From positions 6,331,501-6,395,500 of the forward strand of contig NZ_CP053564.1 in NCBI RefSeq assembly GCF_013155125.1: a stretch of 64,000 nucleotides of DNA. The letters run 5' to 3'. Each line of letters starts with the position of its first letter. Within the stretch, counting starts at the first letter, position 1. The DNA comes from Pseudonocardia broussonetiae (GTDB lineage: Bacteria; Actinomycetota; Actinomycetes; Mycobacteriales; Pseudonocardiaceae). Below are positions 44,988 to 52,785 of the stretch, one piece after another. The notes below the pieces were generated by a model. It saw nothing but the letters and a program-made list of their open reading frames with translations. It did no database searches and was not told where the DNA came from. The position numbers and the translations under genes are program-made.

Positions 44988-46155
44988 GGCGGTCTCCGTA
45001 GACGGCGCGCGGTGTGTCGACCTGGATGGCGCGGCGCAGCTCCGGCGAGAGGCCCTGCAGCGCGCGGTCCGGGTTGTCGAAGTCCCAGTGGGGGTAGTCG
45101 GAGCTGTACATCAGCACGCGGTCGGCGTGCAGCATCTCCATCAGCGGCGCCAGGTGGCGCGGGTCGTGCGGCTCGATGAAGGGCTGCGTCGTGAAGCGGA
45201 CGTTGCCCAGCAGGTACTCCGACGGCGGCTTCGTCAGCCACGGCACCTCGTTGCGCAGGCCCTTCCAGTCGCGGTCGAGCTTCCACATCACCTCCAGGGC
45301 CCACAGGAAGCCGCCCTCGGCGATCACGTGGGTGAGGTTCGGGAACTTCTCGAACACCCCGTGGCAGATCATGCTCAGCGTGTTGGACTGGTGGATCTGC
45401 CCGAGCGCGGTGTGCCACTCCAGGTAGAACGTCGGCGTGCCGGCCATCTGCGGCGCCTTCGCGAACACGTTCTCCGTACCCGAGGGGTGGGTGACGATCG
45501 GCAGCTCGTGCCGCGCGCAGGCCTCGTAGATCGGCCAGTAGTGCTTCTCCCCCATGAGGATCTGGCCCAGCGGAAACACCGCGACGACCCCGTCCCGATC
45601 CGCCATCCGGTCGATCTCGGCGACCGCGGCCTCCGGGTCCTGCGGGGCGACGACGATCGCGCCGCGGAAGCGCTCGTCGACCTGCAGCCAGCGCTCGCAC
45701 ATCCACTCGTTGTAGGCCGAGGCGATCGTGGCCGCGACCATGCCGTCGGGCATCGCCCCGATCCCCAGGCACTGCCCCGACAGCAGCACGGAGCGGTAGA
45801 TCCGGTGCGGGTCCAGCAGCTGCTTCGCGACGAACTCCGGGTCGGTGGCCGGCGGCATCCCGGGCCGGGCGGCGTCCTCGCGGTAGGCACCGGCCGGGTT
45901 GATGTAGAGGTAGTCCAGCGGCAGCGTGAACTGCGCCGCGGCCATCCCCTTCGCCCAGTCGGCCCCGCTGATCCCCAGCCGGGTCCGCCAGGTCTCGGTC
46001 ATGTACGGCATCAGGTCCCGGATGCCGTTGACGAAGTTGGGGTGCACGTCGGAGTCGATCACTCCGTTGCGCTTCAGGTCGGACCGGTCGGAGGCCCCGC
46101 GGGGCGCCCCGGACGTGGTCGTCGGGTCGGTGGTCGTCGTGTCGATCGTCGTCAC
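44980..46155 (-). CDS. Amidohydrolase family protein (long type)
   Basis: The 391-residue TIM-barrel enzyme starts after a Thr-rich tail with VIDSDVHPN (D36, H38), and has LPIVTHPSG, HVIAEGGFLWALEVMWKLD and VLMYSSDYPHWDFDNP. These are typical of large actinobacterial amidohydrolase_2 proteins found in steroid and aromatic degradation clusters. The GTG start has GGAGGA upstream. The precise reaction (hydrolysis or decarboxylation) is unknown. Confidence 0.86.
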   Translation of the reverse strand: MTTIDTTTTDPTTTSGAPRGASDRSDLKRNGVIDSDVHPNFVNGIRDLMPYMTETWRTRLGISGADWAKGMAAAQFTLPLDYLYINPAGAYREDAARPGMPPATDPEFVAKQLLDPHRIYRSVLLSGQCLGIGAMPDGMVAATIASAYNEWMCERWLQVDERFRGAIVVAPQDPEAAVAEIDRMADRDGVVAVFPLGQILMGEKHYWPIYEACARHELPIVTHPSGTENVFAKAPQMAGTPTFYLEWHTALGQIHQSNTLSMICHGVFEKFPNLTHVIAEGGFLWALEVMWKLDRDWKGLRNEVPWLTKPPSEYLLGNVRFTTQPFIEPHDPRHLAPLMEMLHADRVLMYSSDYPHWDFDNPDRALQGLSPELRRAIQVDTPRAVYGDRLD

Positions 46156-46186
46156 TGCCGATCTCCTCCGGTGGTGGTGGCGCTGG

Positions 46187-47344
46187 TCAGCGGGCGCGTC
46201 CGAGCAGCGCCGCGTTGTAGTACTGGGCCCCCGAGCCGGCTCCGGCGGCGAGGGCGACCTCGGCCCCGGCGACCTGCCGGGCGCCGGCCGTGCCGCGCAG
46301 CTGGCGGACGGCCTCGACGATCTTCAGCGTGGGGGCGCCCCAGCCGATGTGGCTGAAGCTCAGCAGCCCGCCGTCGGTGCAGGTGGGCAGCTTCCCGTCC
46401 GGGCCGATCCCCGTGGCGATCGCGAAGTCGGTGCCCTCGCCGGTGGCGCAGAAGCCGAGCGCCTCGAACTGGCGGGCGACCTCGAGGGAGTTGACGTCGT
46501 AGAGCTGGGCGACGTCGACGTCCGACGGGCCGAGCCCGGCCAGGGCGAACGCCTTGCGCCCGGCGTCGGCGCCCAGCGACCAGACCTCGTCGTAGCGGGC
46601 CGGGTCGACGTACTGCTGCCGTGCCCACTCCATGCCCGCGCCCAGGAGCACGACCGGCGGGTGCGGCAGGTCGCGCGCCCGCTCCAGGGTGGTGACGACG
46701 ATCGCGGCGCCGCCCTCCGAGGCCAGGCACAGGTCCAGCAGCGTGAACGGGTCGACCACCGGGGGCGCGGCGAGGACGTCGTCGGCGGTGTAGGGGCCGC
46801 GGCCGTGCATCACGGCGTCCGGGTTGGCCGAGCCGGTGGTGCGGATCGTCGCCGCGATCTCGGCCGCCCCCCGGCGCGCGTGCGGGAAGCGGGCCAGGTG
46901 CCGCTGCGCGACGAGCGCGAAGTGCGTGGCCGTGAACGCGCCGAACGGCTCCACGAACTCGTTGCCCGGCCGCGTGTAGGAGGCGACGCGGCCGCCGCCG
47001 AGCACCCCGGCCTGCCCGCCGGTGATCAGGACCGTGGTGGCCTGCCCGGTGAGGATCGCCCCCGCGGCGTCGACGAGTGCGGGGACGCCCTGCGGGTAGG
47101 AGTCGCCGATCCACCCGATCGGCACGCCGAGCAGGGTGGACCAGTCGGCGGAGCCGGGGGCCAGCTCGGTGCCGCCGGGGCCGGGCCAGCGGGCGGCGAT
47201 GCCGTCGACGTCGGTGTGCCGCAGGCCGGCGTCGGCCAGCGCGAGCTTCGCCGCGTCCAGGGCCACCTGCAGCGAGTTCCGTTCGGAGCGCTTCACCTGC
47301 GGCGTCAGCCCGACGCCGACGACGGCCACGTCGGAGAGCCTCAC
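46187..47344 (-). CDS. Thiolase-fold lipid-transfer protein lacking the usual nucleophile
   Basis: The 385-residue protein is of the SCP2/lipid-transfer thiolase group (VGVGLTPQVKRS start, YDVNSLEVARQFEALGFCATGEG, GWGAPTLKIVEAVRQLRG). Where degradative thiolases have the nucleophilic Cys (around residues 82-88) it reads GDSYPQG. Such Cys-less proteins with a DUF35 partner, as in Ltp2 of steroid degradation, are retro-aldol lyases. The next gene upstream encodes exactly such a partner and overlaps it by GTGA. An aldolytic side-chain cleavage is therefore likely. Confidence 0.82.
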   Translation of the reverse strand: MRLSDVAVVGVGLTPQVKRSERNSLQVALDAAKLALADAGLRHTDVDGIAARWPGPGGTELAPGSADWSTLLGVPIGWIGDSYPQGVPALVDAAGAILTGQATTVLITGGQAGVLGGGRVASYTRPGNEFVEPFGAFTATHFALVAQRHLARFPHARRGAAEIAATIRTTGSANPDAVMHGRGPYTADDVLAAPPVVDPFTLLDLCLASEGGAAIVVTTLERARDLPHPPVVLLGAGMEWARQQYVDPARYDEVWSLGADAGRKAFALAGLGPSDVDVAQLYDVNSLEVARQFEALGFCATGEGTDFAIATGIGPDGKLPTCTDGGLLSFSHIGWGAPTLKIVEAVRQLRGTAGARQVAGAEVALAAGAGSGAQYYNAALLGRAR

Positions 47345-47733
47345 GACCGGACCTCCCGGAACGCGGGGAGCGTGCGGCCGCCGCGCTCCTCCCAGGTGAT
47401 CTCCACGGCCGCGCCGATCCCGGGCAGCGGCTCGCCCACCAGCGTCGCGAGCATGCTCCAGCCCTCGTCGAGGTCGACGATGCCGAGCCCGAAGGGCACC
47501 GCGAAGCCGGGGCCGGGGGCCTTGTGCACGACGGTGGCGCTGTAGACGCGGCCGCGGCCCGTGCTCGGCTCGTACGCCCAGTCCTCCGACAGGCACGCCG
47601 GGCAGGCGATCTGCGGAGTGAAGAAGTTGCGCCCGCACTCGCGGCAGACGGGACGGACCAGCTCGTGCCGGGCCGCCGCGGCCCAGAACGGCGCGGTCAG
47701 GGCGGGCGCGCCCGGTCCGTCGACGACGGTCAT
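47341..47733 (-). CDS. Zn-ribbon/OB-fold DUF35 protein, thiolase partner
   Basis: The 130-residue protein has a Cys4 zinc ribbon (C30, C33, C44, C47) followed by an OB fold, the DUF35 layout. DUF35 proteins complex with lipid-transfer thiolases and bring or bind acyl-CoA. It overlaps the thiolase gene (GTGA) and the upstream repeat protein gene (ATGA). Confidence 0.9.
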   Translation of the reverse strand: MTVVDGPGAPALTAPFWAAAARHELVRPVCRECGRNFFTPQIACPACLSEDWAYEPSTGRGRVYSATVVHKAPGPGFAVPFGLGIVDLDEGWSMLATLVGEPLPGIGAAVEITWEERGGRTLPAFREVRS

Positions 47734-48596
47734 CCGCCACCCACCAGGAGCAGGTGCGCGGCCTCCTTGACGGTCATCCCCACCGCGACGCCGCGCCGTG
47801 CCGCGGCCTCGTTGTGCGCGCTGATCAGGCCCATCTCGTAGCCGAGGAAGGCGTCGCCGATCGGCGCGGTGGTGCCGTCGATGCAGGCGCCCGCGAGCCC
47901 GGCCTCGTCGGCGGTGACCAGCCCGGCGATGCCGGACCGGTTCTTGCTCATCCCGCCGTCGTGGCAGATGAAGCCCCACGGCCGCGCCTCGAGCAGGAAC
48001 TTCGCGCCGCTGCGGCCGGTGTGCCCGGCGGTGACGAGGACCGAGGTGTCCTCGTCCTCGGGGTAGGCCCAGACGATCGAGTCGGTGACGACCACGCGCC
48101 GCCCGCTCTCGTGGGTCTCCACGACCTCGCGGCGCACCTTGTTGCCGACCTCGGTGTCGGTGGGGTCGTTGTCCAGCAGCACGTCCGCCGCTTCGGCGAC
48201 GGTCATGCCGGCCTTCACCCCGCAGGTTTCGGCCACGTAGTTGACGTGCGTCACCACGCCGGAGCGGTAGAGGTCCTCGCCGTTGCCCATGTCGGCGGTC
48301 ATGCCGTCCGCGGTCGCGGCGGGGATGCCGAGCGCCTCCAGGTACCACAGGCCCGCGATGCCGGCGCCGTCCTTGCCGACGCAGGCGTCGTGCCCGATGA
48401 CGCCGCGCGGGCGGTGGACCGCCACCATCCGCGCGGGCAGCACCCCGATGTAGGACGCGGGCACGACGACGTCGCGGCCGGTGTTGCGGGCGTCGACGTA
48501 GCGCGCGGAGTCCATGGTGACGACCCGCCGGCCGCCGCGCTCCACCACGATCTCCTGCGGGTGGTCCTGCTCCCGCTCCAGCAGCGTCTTGCTCAT
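47730..48596 (-). CDS. Unrecognised protein made of two tandem 143-residue repeats
   Basis: The 288-residue protein has no family I can name. The halves align with a constant offset of 143 and no gaps over the core: GRRVV-x-x-DS (22-30 and 165-173), HD (69-70 and 212-213), GIAGL (79-83 and 222-226), DG-x-T (97-100 and 240-243) and GMTV-x-EAA (130-137 and 273-280). No signal peptide or membrane helix is seen. The ATG at 48596 follows AGGAC. It heads the operon with DUF35 and the Cys-less thiolase, so a catabolic role near the CoA stage is likely. Confidence 0.75.
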   Translation of the reverse strand: MSKTLLEREQDHPQEIVVERGGRRVVTMDSARYVDARNTGRDVVVPASYIGVLPARMVAVHRPRGVIGHDACVGKDGAGIAGLWYLEALGIPAATADGMTADMGNGEDLYRSGVVTHVNYVAETCGVKAGMTVAEAADVLLDNDPTDTEVGNKVRREVVETHESGRRVVVTDSIVWAYPEDEDTSVLVTAGHTGRSGAKFLLEARPWGFICHDGGMSKNRSGIAGLVTADEAGLAGACIDGTTAPIGDAFLGYEMGLISAHNEAAARRGVAVGMTVKEAAHLLLVGGG

Positions 48597-48732
48597 CGGA
48601 TGGTCCTGACGTCGTCGGCACCGGTTCGCCCGCACGTCGCGGCGACCAAATCTAGGGATACTATTAACAGCTGATCCGATCCTAGACGGAACTGGCCGTG
48701 ATCACCAGACACGGCGGCCCGAAAACGCGGGA

Positions 48733-48760
48733 AGGCCGCCCCCGGCACCGGGGACGGCCT
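48733..48760 (-). terminator. Terminator of the FadR-type gene
   Basis: AGGCCG, one mismatch, CCCCGG, loop CA, CCGGGG, mismatch, CGGCCT form a 12-bp interrupted stem. On the minus strand a run of four T follows a short way downstream. It separates the regulator gene from the next operon on the same strand. Upstream of that operon, TCTAGG/CCTAGA (48651-48656 and 48681-48686) flank an AT-rich promoter-like patch. Confidence 0.6.
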
Positions 48761-48784
48761 CCGCACCTCAGACGTCGTTCGGGC

Positions 48785-49558
48785 TCAGGTCGCGTACATC
48801 TCCCAGCTCAGGACCTCGTCCATCTGCCGCTGGTAGTGCCGTTCGAAGTAGGCGAGCGTGTCGTCCATGTGCTTGCGCATGGCCGCCTCGGCGCGGGCGC
48901 CCTCGCCGGACTCGATGCCCGTGCAGACCTCGTCGTGCGCCTGCCACACCAGCTTGCGGAACCGGCGCGGGTAGTCGACGCCGAGGACCGTGCCGTCGGT
49001 GATCCAGTGCAGCGAGTTGATGCAGTAGCCGAACAGGGCGTTGTCCGAGCCCCAGGCGACGAGGTCGTGGAACCGCCGGTTCTCGTCGAGGAACGCCTCG
49101 CGGTCGTCGAGCCTCGCCCCCATCGCGTCGACCGAGCCGCGCAGGTCGGCCAGCAGGCCCGCGTCCCCCCGCTCCGCGCAGAGCCGCGCGGTGATCGGCT
49201 CCAGCAGCTGCCGGGTCTCGATCACGGCCCGGAACGGGGTGTCGGCGAACTGCATCAGCAGCGCCAGCGTGCTGGCCAGGTGCCGGGAGTCCGGCGAGGT
49301 CACGACCGGCCCGCCGCCCGGCCCGGGCCGGATCGTCAGCACGCCCTGCAGCTCGAGCACGCGCAGCGCCTCACGCAGGGTGTTGCGCCCGACGTTGTAG
49401 GTCTCGAGCATGTCCCGCTCGGGCGGCAGGTGCGCGCCCGCCTGCAGGTTGCGGTCCTTGATCTCCTTGACGATGCGCTGCGCGATCACCGTCGCCCGCT
49501 TGGGAGGCATCCCCGACGGCACGGATCGTGGCGCGACGTCCCTGCGTGCGGCGGTCAT
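48785..49558 (-). CDS. GntR family regulator, FadR/FCD type
   Basis: The 257-residue protein has a winged helix (about 15-85; RNTLREALRVLELQGVLTIRPGPGGGPVV) and a helical FCD domain. The ATG at 49558 was chosen for GGGGAG at ideal distance; the frame extends 57 bases further upstream. It is divergent from the acyl-CoA dehydrogenase gene and just upstream of the thiolase/DUF35 operon, so it probably controls one or both. Confidence 0.88.
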   Translation of the reverse strand: MTAARRDVAPRSVPSGMPPKRATVIAQRIVKEIKDRNLQAGAHLPPERDMLETYNVGRNTLREALRVLELQGVLTIRPGPGGGPVVTSPDSRHLASTLALLMQFADTPFRAVIETRQLLEPITARLCAERGDAGLLADLRGSVDAMGARLDDREAFLDENRRFHDLVAWGSDNALFGYCINSLHWITDGTVLGVDYPRRFRKLVWQAHDEVCTGIESGEGARAEAAMRKHMDDTLAYFERHYQRQMDEVLSWEMYAT

Positions 49559-49588
49559 GCGAACTCCCCTGGCGGTGCCGATATCGTC

Positions 49589-49683
49589 ATCATCGTACTC
49601 AGGGATGCAGGCCATCCCGGCGGCCCCGCCACGGGCGCCCCGCGGTCTCGACTCGCCTGGCGCAATTCAGTATCATAGTACTC
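49589..49683 (+). promoter_or_regulatory. Control region of the FadR-type and acyl-CoA dehydrogenase genes
   Basis: ATCATCGTACTC (49589-49600) and ATCATAGTACTC (49672-49683) are near-identical direct repeats; the second abuts the start codon and contains AGTA-n6-TACT. TATCAT (49671-49676) with TCGACT 17 bp upstream is a plausible promoter whose transcript would begin at or next to the ATG, with no ribosome site visible: a leaderless start. Confidence 0.45.
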
Positions 49684-50856
49684 ATGGACTTCACAGAGAA
49701 GTGGTTCGGCCTGGGCGCCGCCGAGCGCGCGCTCCAGGAGGAGGCCGCCGCTCTCACCGCCTCCGTCGCGGACATCGCGGCCGAGGCCGACGCGATGAGC
49801 GAGATCCACCCGGGGATGCGGGAGGCCCTGCGCGCCAGCGGCCTGGCCGCCCTGATGGTGCCCGCCGAGTTCGGCGGCCGCGGCGCGCAGGTCGACCCCC
49901 TGGCCGTCTGCCTGGTCCGCGAGGTCCTCATGAAGGGCTCCTCGCACCTCGACTCGATGTTCGCCCTGCAGGGCATCGGCAGCTACGCGATCACCGTCGG
50001 CGGCACCGACGAGCAGCGCCGCCACTGGCTGCCGCGGGTCGCGTCGATGGAGACCCTGGCCGGGCTGGCCCTCACCGAGGACAACGCCGGCTCCGACCTC
50101 AAGAACGTGTCGACGACGGTCACGGAGAAGGACGGCGAGCTGGTCGTCCACGGGGAGAAGTCGTTCATCTCCAACGCCGGGGCGGCCGACTTCCTCGTCA
50201 CGCTCGTCAAGGAGGAGCTCGACGGCGGCCCCGCGCTCTCGCTGGTGCTCGTCCCCTCCGACGCACCCGGCGTCAGCACCCGGCCCAGCCCGGAGCTGAT
50301 CGCGCCGCACGTGCTCGGCGACGTGAGCTTCGACGGCGTCGTGCTCCCGCCGCAGGCGCGCCTGGGCGTGCCCGGCAAGGCGATGTCGCTCGTGCTGAGC
50401 ACCCTCGCGGTGTTCCGCGTGTCCGTCGCCGGCGCCGCGGTCGGGCTGGCCACCGGCGCCCTCGAGGAGGCCGCCCGGCACGCCCGGACCCGCGAGCAGT
50501 TCGGCCGGCCGCTGCTCAAGCACGGCCCCGTCGCCCAGCTGCTCGCCGACTCCTGGAACGACGTCGAGATGGCCCGGCTGCTCACCTACCAGGCCGCGTC
50601 CGCCGCCCGCGAGGACGCGCGCGGAGCGCTGAACCGCTCCTCGATGGCGAAGGTCGCGGCGACCGAGGCCGCCAGCCGGGTCGTGGACCGCTGCGTGCAG
50701 GTCATGGGCCGCTGGGGCCTGGTCGCGAACAGCCCGATCGAGCGCTACTACCGCCAGGCCCGGCCGATGCGCCTCTACGAGGGCGCGTCCGAGGTCCTCA
50801 AGCTCGGCATCGCCACGACCCTGTGCGCCGAGGTCGGCCCCGGCGCGGCCCGGTGA
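49684..50856 (+). CDS. Acyl-CoA dehydrogenase
   Basis: The 390-residue flavoenzyme has the three ACAD domains: GLAALMVPAEFGG (N-terminal helix bundle), LALTEDNAGSDLKNVSTT (FAD/substrate strands) and the C-terminal RLYEGASEVLKLGI, in which the Glu is the usual catalytic base. It desaturates an acyl-CoA and passes electrons to ETF. The ATG at 49684 was chosen because the upstream extension reads through the divergent promoter. The next gene overlaps by GTGA. Confidence 0.92.
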   Translation: MDFTEKWFGLGAAERALQEEAAALTASVADIAAEADAMSEIHPGMREALRASGLAALMVPAEFGGRGAQVDPLAVCLVREVLMKGSSHLDSMFALQGIGSYAITVGGTDEQRRHWLPRVASMETLAGLALTEDNAGSDLKNVSTTVTEKDGELVVHGEKSFISNAGAADFLVTLVKEELDGGPALSLVLVPSDAPGVSTRPSPELIAPHVLGDVSFDGVVLPPQARLGVPGKAMSLVLSTLAVFRVSVAGAAVGLATGALEEAARHARTREQFGRPLLKHGPVAQLLADSWNDVEMARLLTYQAASAAREDARGALNRSSMAKVAATEAASRVVDRCVQVMGRWGLVANSPIERYYRQARPMRLYEGASEVLKLGIATTLCAEVGPGAAR

Positions 50857-51539
50857 CCCGCACCGTCCTCGTCACCGGGGGCGCGTCGGGGATCGGGGCC
50901 GCGTGCGCGGCCCTGCTCGCCGAGCAGGGCTGGGCCGTCGAGGTCGCGGACCTGCGGCCCGGCCCCGGCCACCACGAGCTCGACGTCGCCGACCCCGCGG
51001 CGTGGGCGGCGGTGCTCGACGCCGTCGGCCCCGTCAACGCCCTGGTCAACTGCGGCGGCCACCGCAGCCGGGGCGCGCTGGTCGACCTCGACGTCGCCGA
51101 GTTCGAGCGGATGCTGCGCGTGCACGTCGTCGGCACGTTCCTCGGCGTCCAGGCGTGCGCGCGGCGCTGGATCGCCGACGGCACCCCGGGGTCGGTCGTG
51201 ACGATGAGCTCGGTGACCAACACCCAGGCCGTCGCCGGGCAGCCGCACTACGTCGCGGCGAAGGCCGGGGTCGCCGGACTGGTGCGGGCGGCCGCGGTCG
51301 AGCTGGCCCCCCACGGGATCCGGGTGAACGCGATCGCCCCGGGCGTCATCCGCACGCCCATGACCGCCGACCGGCTCGGCGACCCCGAGCAGACCGCGTG
51401 GCTGATGAACCGGGTGCCGGCCCGCCGGCCCGGCGAGCCCGTGGAGATCGCCGCGGCGGTCGGCTTCCTCGTCTCCGACGCCGCGTCCTACGTCACGGGG
51501 ACGGTCCTGCCCGTCGACGGGGCGTGGACGGCGTCGTAG
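50853..51539 (+). CDS. Short-chain dehydrogenase/reductase
   Basis: The 228-residue SDR has VTGGASGIGA, NCGG in place of the usual NNAG, the Ser of MSSVTN and YVAAK. It is coupled to the acyl-CoA dehydrogenase gene (GTGA overlap). The NCGG substitution is uncommon but tolerated in the family. It probably oxidises a hydroxy intermediate of the same pathway. Confidence 0.87.
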   Translation: MTRTVLVTGGASGIGAACAALLAEQGWAVEVADLRPGPGHHELDVADPAAWAAVLDAVGPVNALVNCGGHRSRGALVDLDVAEFERMLRVHVVGTFLGVQACARRWIADGTPGSVVTMSSVTNTQAVAGQPHYVAAKAGVAGLVRAAAVELAPHGIRVNAIAPGVIRTPMTADRLGDPEQTAWLMNRVPARRPGEPVEIAAAVGFLVSDAASYVTGTVLPVDGAWTAS

Positions 51540-51555
51540 CCGGACCACGACCCCC

Positions 51556-52785
51556 GTGAGCACTCCAACCGGCCCCTCCCGGGGCCCCCGCCCCGCCACC
51601 GTCGTCGGCGTCAGCGCCCTCGCGGTCGGGTTCGGCGCCTCCCCCGGGTTCGTTCTCGGCTTCCTCGCCGTGCCGCTGCAGGCCGACCTCGACCTGGAGC
51701 GGTGGCAGGTCGGGCTGCTCGTCGGCGCGTTCTTCGGCGCGACCGGCCTGGGCTCGATCGTCGGGGGCCGGATCGCCGAGCGCGTCGGCCCGCGGCGCGC
51801 CGTCGTCGCCGACCAGCTCGTCGTCGCGCTGGCCCTGGCCACCGCGGCGCTCCTGCCGCACTACGCCGTGCTGCTCGGCGCCGCGGTCGTCGCGGGCGCG
51901 GGCTACGCCCTCACCAACGCCGGCACGAGCATCGCGATCGCCGCGGCGCTGCCGCCGCACCGGCACGGCGTCGCGCTCGCCGTCCGCACGGCGGGGGTGC
52001 CGCTGCTCGTCGCGATCTCCGCGGTGGTCGCGGCCGGGACCGCGGAGCTCGTCGGCTGGCGCGCGGTGCTCGGCGGGTACGCGCCGCTGCTGCTGCTCGT
52101 CGCCGCGCTCGCCCTCGCCGTGCTGCCCGGCCTCGCACCCGCGACGGCCGGCCGGACCGGCCCGGCCCCGCTCCCCCGCCGGTTCGGGTGGTTCCCGCTC
52201 GCGGCGTTCGCGCTGATCGCGGGCTCGCAGGCGCTGTTCTCGTGGATGGTGCCCTTCCTGCACGAGGTCGGCGGGGTGTCGCTCGCGGCGGCCGGCGCGC
52301 TCACCTCGACGGGGTCCCTCGCCGCGATCGTCGGGATGGTGGTGCTCGCCCGCCGCTCGGACCGGGCGGCGGCCGGCGGCAGGCTGCCCGCGATCGTCGT
52401 GCTGTGCCTGCTCGTCGCGGTCGGCCAGCTGCTGCTCGTCGCCGGGATACCGACCGGGCCGCCGCTCATGGTCGCCGGTCTGCTCGTCGCCACCGTCGCC
52501 CAGCTGGCGGCCATCAGCCTCATGCACGCGGCCGTGATCGCCGCGGCCCCCGGCGCGGTCGGCCGCGCGGCCGGCGTGACGATGGCCGGCTACTACCTCG
52601 GCGCCCTGGCCGGCCCGCCGCTGTTCGGGCTCCTCGTCGACCGCACGGGCGGCTACGGCCCGGCCTGGCTGGCCTGCGCCGCGCTGGTCGTGGCGGGCGC
52701 CGCGGGGTTCTGGCGGTGCCGGCGGATCACGTCGCCAGCGCCCGCGCGAGCCGCTCCCGGTAGCGCGCCACCGACTCCAGCTTGA
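51556..52785 (+). CDS. MFS transporter
   Basis: The 409-residue protein has about 12 membrane helices and the family loop GGRIAERVGPRRA between helices 2 and 3. The Ala/Val/Leu-rich composition and lack of MHS signatures point to a CynX/NimT- or drug-efflux-like branch. The GTG start is 17 bases after the SDR stop. Its last 59 bases overlap the convergent oxidoreductase gene, so the Pro/Ala-rich tail may be shorter in reality. Confidence 0.8.
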   Translation: MSTPTGPSRGPRPATVVGVSALAVGFGASPGFVLGFLAVPLQADLDLERWQVGLLVGAFFGATGLGSIVGGRIAERVGPRRAVVADQLVVALALATAALLPHYAVLLGAAVVAGAGYALTNAGTSIAIAAALPPHRHGVALAVRTAGVPLLVAISAVVAAGTAELVGWRAVLGGYAPLLLLVAALALAVLPGLAPATAGRTGPAPLPRRFGWFPLAAFALIAGSQALFSWMVPFLHEVGGVSLAAAGALTSTGSLAAIVGMVVLARRSDRAAAGGRLPAIVVLCLLVAVGQLLLVAGIPTGPPLMVAGLLVATVAQLAAISLMHAAVIAAAPGAVGRAAGVTMAGYYLGALAGPPLFGLLVDRTGGYGPAWLACAALVVAGAAGFWRCRRITSPAPARAAPGSAPPTPA

